A stretch of 64,000 nt of DNA, from the NCBI GenBank assembly GCA_002869855.2, contig NEWQ02000015.1, forward strand, positions 32,458 through 96,457. Direction: 5' to 3'. The position numbers and the translations under genes are program-made. This DNA comes from Nitrospira sp. CG24D (GTDB taxonomy: Bacteria > Nitrospirota > Nitrospiria > Nitrospirales > Nitrospiraceae). Position 1 is the stretch's first letter; each line of letters opens with the position of its first letter. The notes beneath the pieces are model-generated. The model saw only the letters and a list, made by a program, of their open reading frames with translations. It searched no databases and was not told the DNA's origin. This document shows positions 63,396-64,000 of this stretch, one piece after another.

Positions 63396-64000
63396 CGACG
63401 CCACAGATTGTCAGCACCCTGCCTTTTTCACAACGCGGTGATCGACTGATCGGCCAGGAAATGTTTAAAGTCATGGACCGCGCCCAAGCGCTCGAGCGCC
63501 AAGGTCATCGAGTCTGCCATCTTGAACTCGGCAATCCCCGGATTGCTCCGCCTCAGGAGATCATTGAGGCGACAGTGGCCGCCATCGAGGCCAAGCAACT
63601 CGGCTATGCCCCGATGGCAGGACTTCTGGAACTGCGCACGGCGCTGGCGGATCGCTATGCACGCATCGCCAATCGCGCGATCGACGAGCATCAGGTCGTG
63701 ATCAGCCCGGCCAATCTAATCATCAGCCAGTTTCTCGACCTGACCTGCAACGCTGGAGACCGCATCGCGCTGTTCACGCCGACCTTTCCTTCCTACTGGG
63801 CGGCGGCGGCGCATATCGGACTCGAGGTCATCCCGGTCCCTCTGAGCCAGGACAATGGATTCCACTTGGCCGAGTCGCATATTGAGGCAGCGTTGGCCCT
63901 CCATCCCAGAGCCATCATCGTCAACTCGGCCAATAACCCGACGGGAGCTGTCTATACCCAACTTATGTTGGAGCGGTTAGCCCGGCGGTGCGAAGAGGAA
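63392..64000 (+). CDS. Class I/II aminotransferase (fold type I), 3' truncated by window
   Basis: The frame opens at ATG 63392 in an ATGA overlap and has no stop before the window end; the track omits it. The 203 visible residues include LELGNPRIAPPQEIIEA, LGYAPMAGLLELRTALADRY, FTPTFPSYWAA and NSANNPTGAVY, as in aspartate/aromatic aminotransferases. The catalytic lysine lies beyond the edge. Substrate is unknown; its operon place suggests amino-sugar or glycan work. Confidence 0.82.
   Translation, partial: MTTPQIVSTLPFSQRGDRLIGQEMFKVMDRAQALERQGHRVCHLELGNPRIAPPQEIIEATVAAIEAKQLGYAPMAGLLELRTALADRYARIANRAIDEHQVVISPANLIISQFLDLTCNAGDRIALFTPTFPSYWAAAAHIGLEVIPVPLSQDNGFHLAESHIEAALALHPRAIIVNSANNPTGAVYTQLMLERLARRCEEE

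Noticed and set aside
1-64000. CRISPR arrays, insertion sequences and phage genes
   Set aside because: No regularly spaced repeats, transposase-like proteins or phage structural genes were seen; only tRNA-derived repeats hint at mobility.

Overview
This window is a chromosomal segment of a Gram-negative, flagellated bacterium. The P- and L-ring genes (flgI, flgH), a sigma54 plus FlrBC-type flagellar cascade and a CsrA/FliW pair all point that way. Overall gene content and codon use look most like Nitrospira (phylum Nitrospirota). That assignment is an inference from protein character, not a database result.

Layout. (1) 1-4.9 kb: the 3' end of a ComM/YifB Mg-chelatase-like gene, two small unknown genes, clpB on the minus strand, and a multi-pass membrane protein. 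(2) 5.1-8.8 kb: a GlrK-QseG-GlrR-like histidine kinase / lipoprotein / sigma54 response regulator operon. (3) 8.8-10.7 kb: an accessory patch with two truncated copies of a tRNA 3' half, a soluble coiled-coil histidine kinase, and an intact tRNA-Thr(UGU) on the minus strand. The arrangement resembles the scar of integration at a tRNA. (4) 10.9-17.3 kb: a sigma54 response regulator, then a TPR protein with FlrB/FlrC-like kinase and regulator. (5) 17.4-39.96 kb: one long flagellar block, flgBC-fliEFG-(REC-fliH)-fliIJ-motE-like-fliK-flgDE-fliLMNOPQR-flhBAFG-fliA. (6) 40.1-51.9 kb: a degenerate GGDEF membrane protein, then flgFGAH-orf-flgI-flgJ-flgM-flgN-flgK-flgL-csrA-fliW. (7) 51.9-58.2 kb: a BarA-like hybrid kinase, two divergent HD-GYP proteins and a YcgR-like PilZ protein. 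(8) 58.4-64 kb: a tightly overlapping sugar operon with a DegT-fold protein whose PLP lysine is replaced by histidine, a GDP-fucose-synthase-like epimerase/reductase, an SDR epimerase, a heptose-7-phosphate kinase, a nucleotidyltransferase, and an aminotransferase cut by the window end. fliC, fliD, fliS and motAB are not in the window.

Regulation read by eye. Sigma54-type -24/-12 elements (GG-N10-GC) precede the TPR-flrBC operon, flgB, fliL and flgF; weaker variants precede fliK and the sugar operon. GTCA-N6-TGAC-like palindromes resembling the FleQ box lie upstream of the TPR operon, fliL and flgF. Sigma28-like elements (TAARGTTY...ACCGATAR) precede flgM (overlapping the flgJ stop codon) and csrA-fliW, with weaker ones before each divergent HD-GYP gene. 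Together these suggest a cascade of sigma54/activator, then hook-basal body, then FliA/FlgM, then late genes and c-di-GMP control.

Most notable: a FliH whose N-terminus is a complete response-regulator receiver domain; an in-frame 84-bp duplication at the flgC/fliE junction that creates a 26-codon chimeric ORF; the tRNA-derived repeats; a module shared by FlgK and FlgL; and a possible GDP-deoxyheptose pathway next to the flagellar genes. All calls come from reading the sequence without searches.
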